From Rhizobium sp. RU36D (lineage in GTDB: Bacteria > Pseudomonadota > Alphaproteobacteria > Rhizobiales > Rhizobiaceae), in the NCBI RefSeq assembly GCF_900176345.1, contig NZ_FWXU01000006.1:235723-299722 (forward strand): DNA of 64,000 nucleotides, written 5' to 3'. Positions within the stretch are counted from its first letter, which is position 1; every line of letters begins with the position of its first letter. The notes below the pieces were generated by a model. The model saw only the letters and a program-made list of their open reading frames with translations. It had not been told where the DNA came from and searched no databases. Both the position numbers and the translations under genes were made by a program. Of the stretch, positions 34,292 through 46,879 are shown piece after piece.

Positions 34292-35929
34292 ATGCGCCTG
34301 CCCGATCGCGGCTCCTATGAGGCTCTGTATCGCGACTTCCGATGGGATATCCCGGAGCGCTTCAACATCGGCGTCGAGACCAGCGATGTCTGGGCCGCGC
34401 GCGATCCAGAGCGGGTTTGTCTTCAGCATTTCTCCCCCGAGGGTGCGCATCTGGCGATGACCTATGGTCAGTTGGCCGACCAGTCCTCGCGCTTTGCCAC
34501 CGGACTTCGACAGTTGGGCGTCGGCAGAGGCGATCGCGTGGCGTTGCTGCTGCCGCAGTGTTTCGAAACGGTGATTGCCCATCTGGCCATCTACAAGCTT
34601 GGGGCTATAGCGGTGCCGCTGGCGTTGTTGTTCGGCGTCGAGGCGCTGGAATACAGGCTTATGACGGCGGAAGCCTCCGTCGTGGTCACCAATGGTTTCG
34701 GGCTGTCTCGCCTTCAGGGCATCAGGGACAAGCTGCCGGCGCTGCGTCATATCGTGTCCATCGATGCCGATGCCGCGGGACAAGCGATCGCCTTCCGGGA
34801 CCTGCTGTCGGCGCCGGCTTTGACCGATATCGCCGATACCGGTCCCGATGATGCTGCATTGATGATCTTCACATCGGGAACAACAGGGCCGCCGAAAGGC
34901 GCCCTGCATGGCCATCGGGTTCTGCCGGGGCATATTCCGGGCTTCCAGTTTGCCCATGGCTTCCTGCCGCAGCCGGGCGACCGCATCTGGACGCCCTCCG
35001 ACTGGGCCTGGGCGGGCGGGTTGCTGAATGCCTTGCTGCCGGCGCTGATGCTTGGGGTTCCCGTGGTGTCGTCGCCGGCGCAGAAGTTCGATCCTGACAT
35101 GGCCTATCGCATCATGTCGGAGATGCAGGTGCGCAATGCCTTCATTCCGCCGACGGCGCTGCGCCTGCTGAAATCCGTTGAGAGACCGCGGGAGACCTAT
35201 GATTTGGTCCTGCGTAGCATCGGGTCGGCGGGTGAGTCCCTGGGTCGCGAGACCTATGAGTGGGTGAAATCGACGCTTGGCATCGTCCCGAATGAATTTT
35301 ACGGGCAGACGGAATGCAATTTCGTGCTGTCCTCTGCCGCCAATCTCGGCGTGTCCAAGGCGGGCGCCATCGGTTGCCAGGTACCGGGGCATCGTGTGGC
35401 CATCATCGACAACAAGGGCCGCGAATTGCCGAGGGGTGAACTCGGCCAGGTGGCCATTCGCCGGCCGGATCCGGTGATGTTTCTGGAATATTGGCGCGAC
35501 CCGGAAGCGACGGCAGCGAAATTCGTCGGCGACTGGATGTTGACCGGTGACATGGGTCGCAGCGACAGCGAAGGGTACATCACTTTCTTCGGTCGCGATG
35601 ACGATGTGATTACGTCGTCAGGCTATCGCATCGGGCCGGCGGAAATCGAGGACTGCCTGCTTGGTCATCCCGCCGTTCGGCTGGCGGCGGCAATCGGCAA
35701 GCCGGATCCGCTGCGCACGGAGATCGTGAAGGCCTATGTCGTGCTGGTGGACGGCCATGAGCCGTCCGACGATCTGCGCCGGGACATCAGCGACTGGGTC
35801 AAGCAACGGCTATCGATGCATGAATATCCGCGCGAGGTGGCCTTTGTCGACAGCCTGCCGCTGACCACTAGCGGCAAGGTCATCCGCCGGATGTTGCGCG
35901 ATAGCGAGTTGGCCACCGCGGCCGAGTGA
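34292..35929 (+). CDS. Acyl-CoA synthetase (AMP-forming)
   Basis: A 545-residue ligase of the acetyl-/medium-chain acyl-CoA synthetase type. The AMP-binding motif is FTSGTTGPPKG, followed by FYGQTECNF, DWMLTGDMGRSDSEGYITFF, GRDDDVITSSGYRIGPAEIE, and the catalytic Lys in TTSGKVIRR. It activates a carboxylic acid to its CoA thioester; the exact chain length is not readable. ATG at 34292 is used (a TTG directly precedes it). It is the first chromosomal gene right of the element. Confidence 0.9.
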   Translation: MRLPDRGSYEALYRDFRWDIPERFNIGVETSDVWAARDPERVCLQHFSPEGAHLAMTYGQLADQSSRFATGLRQLGVGRGDRVALLLPQCFETVIAHLAIYKLGAIAVPLALLFGVEALEYRLMTAEASVVVTNGFGLSRLQGIRDKLPALRHIVSIDADAAGQAIAFRDLLSAPALTDIADTGPDDAALMIFTSGTTGPPKGALHGHRVLPGHIPGFQFAHGFLPQPGDRIWTPSDWAWAGGLLNALLPALMLGVPVVSSPAQKFDPDMAYRIMSEMQVRNAFIPPTALRLLKSVERPRETYDLVLRSIGSAGESLGRETYEWVKSTLGIVPNEFYGQTECNFVLSSAANLGVSKAGAIGCQVPGHRVAIIDNKGRELPRGELGQVAIRRPDPVMFLEYWRDPEATAAKFVGDWMLTGDMGRSDSEGYITFFGRDDDVITSSGYRIGPAEIEDCLLGHPAVRLAAAIGKPDPLRTEIVKAYVVLVDGHEPSDDLRRDISDWVKQRLSMHEYPREVAFVDSLPLTTSGKVIRRMLRDSELATAAE

Positions 35930-35941
35930 GTTTCTCGTCCT

Positions 35942-37219
35942 TCAGGCTCCGGTGCGCCGCGACATGATCTTGTCACGCAGGATGCGGGCAACGTTGCGGG
36001 TGTTGCGGTAGAGGTGCAGTTGAGCCGCAGCCTGGCGAACGTCGCGGTCGCTGTTGCGCTTAAGACCGATCACCAGGGTTCCCATCTCCTCGCGCTCCTG
36101 CCAGAAGCGGCTCATGATCGGATGGTCTGGCACGGCGCAGGAATCCGTGCGCACGATGTTGGCGTCATCCAGATGCCATTCCGTCAGTTCGGCCATCAGC
36201 AGCTTGCCGGGGGAGTAGCGAGCGAAATTTTCGTTGAAGGCGGTCTTCCACGTATAGGCTTCGCCGCCCATCAGCAGCACGACGAGGGAGGCGATGGCGC
36301 TGCCGTTGAAATCCAGCGTGTGGATGCGGACGGCATCCGCTTCCGCCAGGTTGGTGATGGCTTCACGGGCAAAGGCGGCGCGGAAACGATCCATGACCAT
36401 GGCGCTGCGCTTTCTGCCCTTCCAGCCGCTTGCCTCCAGTGCCAGGAACTCCTCGAGCCGGTGCCGTATCTCGTTCGGCTGGCGAGCGACGTTGTAGACG
36501 AGATTGCCTTCTCCGGCCAAACGGCGGAACTGCCGCCTGACCTCGCGCAGATGCTCTTTGGAGATCGTTTTCCGGAGATAGGTATCCCCGTCGTCATAGC
36601 TTTCCAGGAAGGGGCGCGTCGTCAGGTTGGCGGTCGTCAGCGGCAGGTCGCGGCTCAGCGCAACAGCCTTGGCCAGTTGGGTAAAGCGGCCGTTCAGCCG
36701 GAGGTCCGGGATCACCAGGATCTCAGGCAGTTTTGCCGTTGGTGACATCAGGGCCTCGAACAGGTTGTCGAGTGTTTCCGCTGCCTCTTCCGCATCAACT
36801 AGCGGCGTCCCCAGTGGACCAAACGGATTGGACCAGACGCGCATGATCGAGGGGCCGAGCGCGAAGCCGGGCTTTTCGATGGAATAGGGCATCAGCAGGC
36901 GGCTGCGCGATTTGGTGCTTGTCTCATCCCGCATCAGGGCGATGCGCACCTGCCGTTCGTCCAGCCGGGGTATGGCCGGGGCCAGGAAGCGACCGGAAAA
37001 GAAGACATTGGGTTCCATGGCCCGGTTGCTGAGGAAGTCGAGTTCCTCCTGCAGGTCATAACCTAACTGGCCGGGATAAAGGCAAAGCCGCCGGCCCGGA
37101 CGACCAACGGGAAGGACCGTATCCGCGGCAGGTCTTGGCACATGGCTTGGCGGCACGGTGCCGACCATGCGGCTGGTGCCGCTGTTCAGGTTCTCATCGT
37201 AGACCGGAGGGTTAACCAT
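35942..37219 (-). CDS. GNAT-fold acetyltransferase (BioF2/CelD-like)
   Basis: A 425-residue protein. The C-terminal two-thirds fits the PF13480-type acetyltransferase domain common in exopolysaccharide clusters: LRKTISKEHLREVRRQFRRL, the segment EASGWKGRKRSAM, AIASLVVLLMGGEAYTWKTA, then FARYSPGKLLMAELTEW. It starts 2 bases after the flippase stop, so the two are coupled. The likely role is modification of a surface polysaccharide. Confidence 0.82.
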   Translation of the reverse strand: MVNPPVYDENLNSGTSRMVGTVPPSHVPRPAADTVLPVGRPGRRLCLYPGQLGYDLQEELDFLSNRAMEPNVFFSGRFLAPAIPRLDERQVRIALMRDETSTKSRSRLLMPYSIEKPGFALGPSIMRVWSNPFGPLGTPLVDAEEAAETLDNLFEALMSPTAKLPEILVIPDLRLNGRFTQLAKAVALSRDLPLTTANLTTRPFLESYDDGDTYLRKTISKEHLREVRRQFRRLAGEGNLVYNVARQPNEIRHRLEEFLALEASGWKGRKRSAMVMDRFRAAFAREAITNLAEADAVRIHTLDFNGSAIASLVVLLMGGEAYTWKTAFNENFARYSPGKLLMAELTEWHLDDANIVRTDSCAVPDHPIMSRFWQEREEMGTLVIGLKRNSDRDVRQAAAQLHLYRNTRNVARILRDKIMSRRTGA

Positions 37220-37221
37220 GG

Positions 37222-38631
37222 TCAGTTCGCTCTCGTTTTGTCCATCAATGAAAGGGGATTGGCGAATGCAAATAGAAGTATTCCCAGCGATCGTCGGACG
37301 GCCACATGCAGAAGGACAGCTTCAACCAGGGTGGCGCTTGCGGTTGCCAGGGCCGCGCCTGTGAGGCCGAAAAGCGGGATCAGCGTGACGTTCAAAGTGA
37401 TGTTGGTCGCGAGCGCGCCGACATAGAGCCATACGCAGAGTGTCTGCTTGCCGGCCATGGTCAGGAGGACTTCGCCTGGGCCGACCAGCGCCTTGGCGAG
37501 GCTGCCGGCAAAGAGGATGACCATCAGCCCATAGCCGACGGTAAAGGCCGGTCCGAAAAGCGACAGCAGCAGTTCGCCCGCCAGCAGGACGCAAAGTCCA
37601 ACCGTGAGTGACGGCCAGAAGCTCCAGCGGGCCGTGGTGCCGGCGAAGGAGGCAAGGGCTCGCATATCGTTTTCGGCCATCATTGCCGAGAAGCGCGGCG
37701 CCGCGGCCGCTTTGACGGCAAAATAGACGAACTGCACCAGGGCCATGGTCTTGGCCGCCGCGAAGTAGATCGCGACCTGATCCGGATCGAGATAGAGACC
37801 GACGACCAGCACGTCGGAATTGGTCAGCAGGAAGCCGAAGCCTTCGATCAGGAAGATCGGAATGGCGACCCGGAACCAGGCGAGGAAATCGATCTTCAGC
37901 GGCCCGCGGACGAAATGCCGGCGCAGGCGCCAGGTGATGGCGATGAACTGGCTGAGCGTGGTGACATAGGTCGCCGCCAGCGCCGCCTGCATGGCTGTCG
38001 TCGCCGTATGGGGCGCATCAAACACCGTCACAGCCGCCAGCATGAAGCCAAGGATCAGCAGGGGGCGGATGATATAGGTGGGGCTCAAGGCCGCTACTGG
38101 CCAGCTGTTTGCACGGGCCGTGCCATCCAGCACGTCGCCAAGGGCGATCATCGGCAATGCGAACAGGCCCAGAAACAAGGGAATGATGTAATAGGCTTCG
38201 ATACGGTCGCCCAGGAAGTGTAGCGCCAGTAGACCGGTGCCGGCCAGCGCGCTGGCTGATACCATGGCGAAGATGCGCGCGGTGACCGTTAGGCCGCGGA
38301 TCTCGTCATGTTCTTCCCGCGCCGCGTATTGCGGCAGGAAGCGGATGATCGCAGTGTGGAAGCCGAGGCAGGACAGGTTGCCGAAGACGACCACGAGCAC
38401 CCAGACGAAGACGAAGATGCCGTATTCGAATTCTCCCATCAGCCGCGCCTGGATGATCTGCGAGGCAAAGGCGATCGCGGCACTGAAGACGCGGATGGCA
38501 AAGGCGATGAATGCCATGCGTTGGGCACGGGCGGTGGCATCGTCACGCGTCAATGCAGCCAGCAGCTTGCGCCACATCGGCCTGAGGCCCGACGGCAGCA
38601 TTTTTTCCGCTGAATGGACGACTGCCATCAT
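37222..38631 (-). CDS. Polysaccharide flippase (Wzx-like, MATE superfamily)
   Basis: A 469-residue protein with about 12-14 hydrophobic segments. FAIRVFSAAIAFASQIIQAR and LMGEFEYGIFVFVWVL match the start of the polysaccharide biosynthesis/oligosaccharide flippase family. It would move lipid-linked sugars across the inner membrane. The operon partner is the acetyltransferase downstream. A second ATG at 38628 is a possible start. Confidence 0.85.
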   Translation of the reverse strand: MMAVVHSAEKMLPSGLRPMWRKLLAALTRDDATARAQRMAFIAFAIRVFSAAIAFASQIIQARLMGEFEYGIFVFVWVLVVVFGNLSCLGFHTAIIRFLPQYAAREEHDEIRGLTVTARIFAMVSASALAGTGLLALHFLGDRIEAYYIIPLFLGLFALPMIALGDVLDGTARANSWPVAALSPTYIIRPLLILGFMLAAVTVFDAPHTATTAMQAALAATYVTTLSQFIAITWRLRRHFVRGPLKIDFLAWFRVAIPIFLIEGFGFLLTNSDVLVVGLYLDPDQVAIYFAAAKTMALVQFVYFAVKAAAAPRFSAMMAENDMRALASFAGTTARWSFWPSLTVGLCVLLAGELLLSLFGPAFTVGYGLMVILFAGSLAKALVGPGEVLLTMAGKQTLCVWLYVGALATNITLNVTLIPLFGLTGAALATASATLVEAVLLHVAVRRSLGILLFAFANPLSLMDKTRAN

Positions 38632-38739
38632 CGACGCGCATTGCTCACTGAAACAGGCAAAAACAATGCTTCAGTCTTGGCAGAGCACGGTTAAGAAAGG
38701 GTTCGCTGCCTCTGTGTCAGCCCCTTCATTGATGTGCAA

Positions 38740-38770
38740 AACCCCGCCACCGGGTTGCGGTGACGGGGTT
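38740..38770 (-). terminator. Terminator of secA
   Basis: AACCCCGCCACCG (38740-38752) pairs with CGGTGACGGGGTT (38758-38770) through 13 bp with one mismatch and a 5-base loop. On the minus strand it is followed by a short T-run. It lies 20 bases beyond the secA stop. Confidence 0.82.
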
Positions 38771-38790
38771 GAATTTGACGCGATTTCAGA

Positions 38791-41511
<2,721 letters not shown>

Positions 41512-41757
41512 TCCAATGGTCCTTTCTGACTGACGTCACTGTTTTGCGCCGAGCCAAAATCGAGACGGGTATCGAAAAATTGACACGGTGCGCCAGGAAA
41601 CTGCTCTGGACGCGAAGTTGCGTGACAGATAAGAGGGGGGTCGAATGATGTCAACGGGACAGGTTGATACAGACCACGATAGACGCGGCCGTTGCGGGCT
41701 TTTTTAGCACTCGGGCGACCTCGTTTCAAACATGCTATTCTTCCGAAAGGCAAAGCA

Positions 41758-42609
41758 ATGTTGCGTTCCCATAAGCTGGTTCTTTTCGCTTGCGCCGCAA
41801 TTCTCGGTGCGCAGGTCAGTGCTTTCGCGGCAGACGAAGACAAGGTCGTCGCGACGGTCGGTAATCTCGAGATCCGCCAGTCGGAGCTCGACATGGCGGT
41901 TGGCAACCTCGATCCGCAGCTGGCCCAGCTGCCTGACGAGCAGAAGCGCGTCGCGGCCCTGTCGGGTGCGATCGACGTCAAGCTGCTGGCCAACAATGCA
42001 GTTGGTGAAGGCATTGAAAAGTCGGACGAATACAAGCGCCGCATGCAGTTCATCGGCGACCGCGAACTGCATAACCTCTACTTCAAGAAATATGTCGTCG
42101 ATGCCGTCACCGACGCCGACGTGAAGGCGCGTTACGACAAGGAAGTCGCAGCCCTGCCGAAGCAGGAAGAGCTGCGCGCTCGGCATATCCTCGTGAAGAC
42201 CGAGGAAGAGGCAAAGGCTATCATCGCCGACCTCGATGCCGGCAAGGACTTCATCGAACTTGCCAAGGAAAAGTCGACCGATCCGAACAAGTCGGAAGGT
42301 GGCGACCTCGGATTCTTCAGCAAGGGCCGCATGGTTCCGGAATTTGAAGAAGCAGCCTTCGCCATGCCGGTCGGCAGCTATTCCAAGACCCCGGTGCAGA
42401 CCCAGTTCGGTTTCCATGTGATCAAGGTCGAGGAAAAGCGCGACGTTGCTCCGCCGACTTTCGAGGAAGTCCAGCAGCAGGTTCGTCAGCTCGTCATGCG
42501 CGACAAGTATCTTGAGCTGATCACCAAGGCGAAGGAAGCCTCGAAGATCGATATCAAGGACGAAGCCTTGAAGGCCGGTTACGACGCGGTCAACGCGCAG
42601 CAGCCTTGA
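41758..42609 (+). CDS. PpiC-type peptidyl-prolyl isomerase (periplasmic foldase)
   Basis: A 283-residue parvulin-type isomerase. The signal peptide ends near AFA before ADEDK. A SurA/PrsA-like N-terminal helical region is followed by the parvulin domain at about 135-240: RARHILVKTEEEA, GGDLGFFSKGRMVPEFEEAA and FGFHVIKVEEKR. It assists outer-membrane protein folding. AAAGG lies 9 bases before ATG 41758. Divergent pairing with secA is common in rhizobia and links export with periplasmic folding. Confidence 0.9.
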   Translation: MLRSHKLVLFACAAILGAQVSAFAADEDKVVATVGNLEIRQSELDMAVGNLDPQLAQLPDEQKRVAALSGAIDVKLLANNAVGEGIEKSDEYKRRMQFIGDRELHNLYFKKYVVDAVTDADVKARYDKEVAALPKQEELRARHILVKTEEEAKAIIADLDAGKDFIELAKEKSTDPNKSEGGDLGFFSKGRMVPEFEEAAFAMPVGSYSKTPVQTQFGFHVIKVEEKRDVAPPTFEEVQQQVRQLVMRDKYLELITKAKEASKIDIKDEALKAGYDAVNAQQP

Positions 42610-42694
42610 CCTGACAATGCTCCTGGGCTGGCCCGGGGGCATATCCATGTGAGACGAGCCCGCCGCCCGGCGGGCTGATAGACTGGTAGAGACG

Positions 42695-43936
42695 ATGTCC
42701 GGATCCATTTCTCCTCTCGCCCCGAAGAGCTATGTCGACATGCCGGCCATTCGCGGATTGCGGATGGCGACGGCTGCGGCCGGCATCAAATACAAGAACC
42801 GCACCGACGTGTTGCTGATGGCCTTTGACCAGCCAGCGTCCGTCGCAGGCGTCTTCACCCGTTCCAAATGCCCGTCCGCACCGGTTGATTTCTGCCGCGC
42901 CAATCTCGGCGGCGGCGTGGCGCGCGGCGTTGTCGTGAATTCCGGCAATGCCAATGCCTTTACCGGCGTCAAGGGCAAGGCGGCGACCGAACTGACGGCC
43001 AAGTCAGCTGCCGAGGCGCTCGGTTGCTCGACGGGCGAAATCTTCCTCGCTTCGACCGGCGTGATTGGCGAGCCGCTCGACGCCAGCAAGTTTGCCGGTG
43101 TCCTCGGTGACATGGTCGGGCAGGCCACGGGTGATTTCTGGCTTGAGGCTGCCAAGGCCATCATGACGACGGATACCTATCCGAAGGTTGCCACGCGTAC
43201 CGCCGAGATCGATGGCGTGACCGTCACAATCAACGGCATTGCCAAGGGTGCCGGCATGATCGCGCCCGACATGGCGACCATGCTGTCTTTCGTCGTGACC
43301 GATGCCGATATTGCGCCTGCAGCACTTCAGGACTTGCTGTCTAGGGGCGTTGAGCCGTCCTTCAATTCGATCACTGTCGATAGCGACACATCGACCTCGG
43401 ACACGCTGCTCGTGTTTGCCACCGGGGCCGCCGCAGCGGATGGACAGAAGCGGGTGGAAGATGCGGGCGATGCCCGTCTGGCGAGCTTCCGCGCCGCCCT
43501 CAACGATCTCCTGAAAGACTTGGCGCTGCAGGTCGTGCGCGATGGCGAAGGCGCACGCAAGATGGTCGAGATCACGGTGATGGGCGCCGAAAACGACGTT
43601 GCTGCCAAACGCATCGCCCTGTCGATTGCTAACTCTCCCCTAGTCAAGACGGCTATTGCCGGCGAAGACGCCAATTGGGGCCGCGTCGTCATGGCGGTTG
43701 GCAAGTCCGGCGAGATGGCGGACCGCGATCGTCTGGCGATCTGGTTCGGTGGGATCCGGGTTGCGGTCAATGGCGAACGCGATCCTGACTATTCGGAGGC
43801 CGCGACGTCAGCCGCGATGAAGCAGGAGGATATCGCCGTCCGGGTCGATATCGGGCTTGGCGCCGGCACCGCGACCGTCTGGACCTGCGACCTCACGAAG
43901 GAATATGTCGCAATCAACGGTGACTACCGGAGTTGA
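42695..43936 (+). CDS. argJ: Glutamate N-acetyltransferase / amino-acid acetyltransferase
   Basis: A 413-residue ArgJ that recycles the acetyl group from N-acetylornithine to glutamate in the arginine pathway. Autocleavage occurs in [16 protein letters not shown], between Ala194 and Thr195, giving alpha and beta chains. The bifunctional assignment is by family. The next gene begins about 8 bases after the stop, so argJ leads a small operon with the GNAT and Nudix genes. Confidence 0.94.
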   Translation: MSGSISPLAPKSYVDMPAIRGLRMATAAAGIKYKNRTDVLLMAFDQPASVAGVFTRSKCPSAPVDFCRANLGGGVARGVVVNSGNANAFTGVKGKAATELTAKSAAEALGCSTGEIFLASTGVIGEPLDASKFAGVLGDMVGQATGDFWLEAAKAIMTTDTYPKVATRTAEIDGVTVTINGIAKGAGMIAPDMATMLSFVVTDADIAPAALQDLLSRGVEPSFNSITVDSDTSTSDTLLVFATGAAAADGQKRVEDAGDARLASFRAALNDLLKDLALQVVRDGEGARKMVEITVMGAENDVAAKRIALSIANSPLVKTAIAGEDANWGRVVMAVGKSGEMADRDRLAIWFGGIRVAVNGERDPDYSEAATSAAMKQEDIAVRVDIGLGAGTATVWTCDLTKEYVAINGDYRS

Positions 43937-43944
43937 CGGTAAAG

Positions 43945-44724
43945 ATGCAGATGACGACCTCCGACGGCAACCTGCCGCTGGTTCGGCGGCTTGAAGCGGT
44001 CGGATTCCGGGCATGGCCGGCTGCCTCGGTTCAGTATGATGGCAGCTGGCAGGTGCGGCTCACGGGCGGGCATCCTTCCAAGCGATTGAACTGCGTCGTT
44101 GCGCTGGATCCCTCTGACAGCCGGGACATCGCGATTCGGCTGGAGAAGGCGGAACGCAAGTTCGTATCCTATGGGCGGCCGATGATTGTGCGGGAAACGC
44201 CGCTGACGCCCAAGCCGATGCTGGAATTCCTGAAGTCTGACGGCTGGACCTGTTTCGAAGAGGTTGTGACCATGACCGTCGACCTCGGCGGACTGGCGTT
44301 GCCGGACACGCTGGACCATCTGCCAAGCCATGATGTCGGGCGTTTTGTCGATGCCGACCTTGTCGTCAATGGCAGTGATGTGGCGTTGAAGCCAGCGCTT
44401 GCGGAAGTCGTGAGCGCGATCAAGCCTCCGACCGGGCTTTTTGTGATCGAGGATCCCGAGACGGGGCCGGAGGCCGTCGTCTTGTGCGTGCAGGACAACG
44501 ATCTCGCGGGCATCATGTCGCTTGCTGTCGTCGAACGTGCCCGCCGCCAGGGGTTGGGCGTGGAGATCTTGTCCGCCGCCCTGCGTTGGGCGCGGATGCG
44601 CGGCGCGCGAACCGCCTGGCTTCAGGTCGAGACGGGCAATGTCGCAGCACTCTCCCTTTATGCCAAGCTTGGCTTCAAGGAGGCCTATCGATACCGCTAC
44701 TGGCGCAAGGGGACGCAGTCGTGA
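43945..44724 (+). CDS. GNAT-family N-acetyltransferase
   Basis: A 259-residue protein. The acetyl-CoA motif is in the C-terminal half: VVERARRQGLGVEILSAALR and then LQVETGNVAALSLYAKLGF with KEAYRYRYW. The N-terminal half is a second, degenerate GNAT-like region. The substrate is unknown. ATG at 43945 is used; a TTG at 43933 overlapping the argJ stop is possible. The stop overlaps the Nudix start (GTGA). Confidence 0.85.
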   Translation: MQMTTSDGNLPLVRRLEAVGFRAWPAASVQYDGSWQVRLTGGHPSKRLNCVVALDPSDSRDIAIRLEKAERKFVSYGRPMIVRETPLTPKPMLEFLKSDGWTCFEEVVTMTVDLGGLALPDTLDHLPSHDVGRFVDADLVVNGSDVALKPALAEVVSAIKPPTGLFVIEDPETGPEAVVLCVQDNDLAGIMSLAVVERARRQGLGVEILSAALRWARMRGARTAWLQVETGNVAALSLYAKLGFKEAYRYRYWRKGTQS

Positions 44725-45128
44725 CCGGAAAGCCCATCCTGCTCGTTGCTGCTTGCGCCCTCGTCGATGCCGATGGTCGCATCCTGCTGGCACAACGCCC
44801 TGAGGGCAAGTCGCTGGCGGGGCTTTGGGAATTTCCCGGCGGCAAGGTGGAGCCGGGCGAAACGCCGGAGCAGACGCTGGTGCGCGAGCTTGACGAGGAA
44901 CTCGGCATCGCAACCAAGGAAGCCTGTCTCGCTCCGCTGACCTTTGCCAGCCACAGCTATGAGACTTTTCATCTGTTGATGCCGCTGTTCATCTGCCGGC
45001 GCTATGAAGGCATTGCGCAGGGGCGGGAGGGGCAGGCGCTCAAATGGGTGCGCCCGATGGCGCTTAGGGACTATCCGATGCCACCGGCAGATGAGCCTCT
45101 GATCCCGTTTTTGCAGGATCTGCTGTAG
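44721..45128 (+). CDS. mutT: Nudix hydrolase MutT (8-oxo-dGTPase)
   Basis: A 135-residue Nudix enzyme. The box GGKVEPGETPEQTLVRELDE with the following ELGI matches G-x5-E-x7-REUxEExGU exactly. The C-terminal LKWVRPMALRDYPMPPAD is typical of MutT, which removes 8-oxo-dGTP from the nucleotide pool. The start is GTG at 44721, coupled to the GNAT gene by a 4-base overlap. Confidence 0.9.
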   Translation: MTGKPILLVAACALVDADGRILLAQRPEGKSLAGLWEFPGGKVEPGETPEQTLVRELDEELGIATKEACLAPLTFASHSYETFHLLMPLFICRRYEGIAQGREGQALKWVRPMALRDYPMPPADEPLIPFLQDLL

Positions 45129-45184
45129 AAATTCTCCCCGCTTTTTGTGGAAACGGACAGCCCAAAGCGCTTCGCCATCCATTC

Positions 45185-45199
45185 TTAACTGAAAGTTAA
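45185..45199. promoter_or_regulatory. CtrA-type box
   Basis: TTAA-CTGAAAG-TTAA is an exact TTAA-N7-TTAA, the full CtrA recognition form. It lies 53 bases upstream of the small membrane protein gene at 45252 and ahead of the Flp pilin gene. CtrA controls pilin genes in Caulobacter. Confidence 0.65.
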
Positions 45200-45251
45200 G
45201 TACATTGGGACAATTGTCGTTCCATGCATGCGTGTGTGTGGAGCGTTTGAT

Positions 45252-45569
45252 ATGGACGAGGACTTCTGGGAATCCGTTCAGGAGCGGGAATATACTCCGC
45301 GATCGGCTAGAACAGGCGTGTTCAATATCGCCCTCCTGTTCGGTACGGCTGCGATTGCATTGTCCTTGATCTTGCCGCCGATGTTGAGTGAGAATCCGGA
45401 CAAGAAGCGTCTGGCCTTCGAGCCCGATCAGTATGACAACATCACGACCGGCTCGATCAACAAACCCGATGGCGAGAACAAGCGCTATACGATCCGGCGC
45501 AGCGTCCTGCAGGAGACGCCGGGTTCGATTTGCATCGTGGACGGTTACGAGGGTGGCGCGGGCTGCTGA
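45252..45569 (+). CDS. Small single-pass membrane protein
   Basis: A 105-residue protein, acidic at the N-terminus (MDEDFWESVQ), with a hydrophobic helix at about 25-45 ending LILPPML, then a polar tail with two cysteines near the end. It is not a recognised family beyond conservation in Rhizobiales. GGAG lies about 8 bases before ATG 45252. Its place directly after a CtrA-type box and before the pilin gene suggests cell-cycle-linked expression. Confidence 0.7.
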   Translation: MDEDFWESVQEREYTPRSARTGVFNIALLFGTAAIALSLILPPMLSENPDKKRLAFEPDQYDNITTGSINKPDGENKRYTIRRSVLQETPGSICIVDGYEGGAGC

Positions 45570-45637
45570 TGGCGGTTCGCTCCACGCTTTAGAAGATCAA
45601 TGGGCGGTCATTGAGTGCTGCCGGGGAGACGACGGAA

Positions 45638-45811
45638 ATGCGCCTGCTGAATCGCCTTCTCGCAGACACGTCAGGTGCGACCGCGATTGAATATGGATTG
45701 ATCGCCGCCTTGATCTCCCTGGCGCTGGTCACCGGCTTCACCGCTTTCACCGGTAGCCTCGCCAATATCTTCACCGATGTGAACACCTCGATCAACAGCG
45801 CCGGCCAGTAA
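45638..45811 (+). CDS. Flp-type pilin subunit
   Basis: A 57-residue prepilin of the Flp/Fap family. The class IVb cleavage and assembly motif is GATAIEYGLIAALISL. ATG at 45638 (GGGAG upstream) is preferred to a TTG at 45611. No tad/cpa export genes are nearby, so it is an orphan that would depend on a distant locus. A CtrA-type box is at 45185. Confidence 0.88.
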   Translation: MRLLNRLLADTSGATAIEYGLIAALISLALVTGFTAFTGSLANIFTDVNTSINSAGQ

Positions 45812-45837
45812 GCCAGCGCTTTGCCGTCTACGGTCGT

Positions 45838-46719
45838 TTAGGACTGATCGGTCCGCGGCGGTGCCAGTGCATCGGCAAGCCGCATCTTGGCGGAGCCGGG
45901 CTTCAAGGGCTTCTGCTGGCTTTCGTGCGGCGCCCAGCCTGATACGTAGACAAACGAAAACGTCGCCCGGATACGTCCGTCAGGATCGGCGTGACGCTCG
46001 GCATAGATTTCGGCGGCGCGCAGGAAAAAGCCGCGCGTCACTGGCTTGCGGCTGCGCGCCCGCAGGGGATTGCCCATGCCCATGGCTCGGAGGTCGCGCA
46101 TCAGTGGAAACAGCGAATCGTAACGAACGGTATAGTGCTGGCTGTCGATGACCGGCAGGGCAAAGCCCGCCCGCTGCATCAAACCGCCGATATCCCTGAT
46201 ATCCGCAAAGGGAATGACCCTGGGGCTCGCGCCCCCCGACATTTCGGCCTCGGCTGCCAGCAGGACATCGCGCAATTCCGCCAGGGTTCCCGCACCGGGA
46301 ATGGCGGCCAGGAACAGGCCGTCGGGTTTCAGCGCGCGGCGGATCTGGGTGAGCACGCCGGGCAGGTCATCGACCATATGCAGGGCAAGCGGCGACACGA
46401 TCAGGTTGACCGACTGCGGCGCGAGCGGCAGGGTCTCAAAATCGGCCTTGATGACCGTCTCGCCAGGTGCAGCAAATGCTTGGTCGGTCTCTACGCGTTC
46501 GATCCGATCGATCTTTCCGGTCTCCGACAGCGCCTGGGCGGCGATGCCGGTGGCGCCATGCAGTTCAACCGCGTGCTCGAACCGGCGTTCCACCAAAGCA
46601 AGGCGATCCGCAAGCTCCGAAGCGGCGAGCTTCAAGAGGAAGTCTGCGGGCGGCTGTGATGCGGAAAGCGCACGCAGCCGGTTTGCAGTAACGAGTTCCT
46701 GATCGAAAATCCTGTCCAT
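45838..46719 (-). CDS. SAM-dependent methyltransferase (BioC/NDUFAF5-like)
   Basis: A 293-residue protein. LPLAPQSVNLIVSPLALHMV and IRRALKPDGLFLAAIPG are class I methyltransferase motifs, and the overall plan MDRIFDQELVTANRLRA resembles the alphaproteobacterial relatives of NDUFAF5 (complex I assembly). The canonical glycine-rich SAM loop is weak, so catalysis may have changed. ATG at 46719 has an AGG-containing RBS; a TTG at 46734 is possible. Divergent from comF. Confidence 0.82.
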   Translation of the reverse strand: MDRIFDQELVTANRLRALSASQPPADFLLKLAASELADRLALVERRFEHAVELHGATGIAAQALSETGKIDRIERVETDQAFAAPGETVIKADFETLPLAPQSVNLIVSPLALHMVDDLPGVLTQIRRALKPDGLFLAAIPGAGTLAELRDVLLAAEAEMSGGASPRVIPFADIRDIGGLMQRAGFALPVIDSQHYTVRYDSLFPLMRDLRAMGMGNPLRARSRKPVTRGFFLRAAEIYAERHADPDGRIRATFSFVYVSGWAPHESQQKPLKPGSAKMRLADALAPPRTDQS

Positions 46720-46879
46720 TGCCTGCTCAGTCAAATTCTATGCGGTTGATGCCAAATGGGGCGACGAATCTCCGCCGACAAGACCGCTATAGCCGGTTGA
46801 TTAAAGGTCGGATCGACCGGAAAGCGGAATCCGCATTGCCCTATGGCAAAGGCACCCTGACGCCTTTATTGTCAATGGC

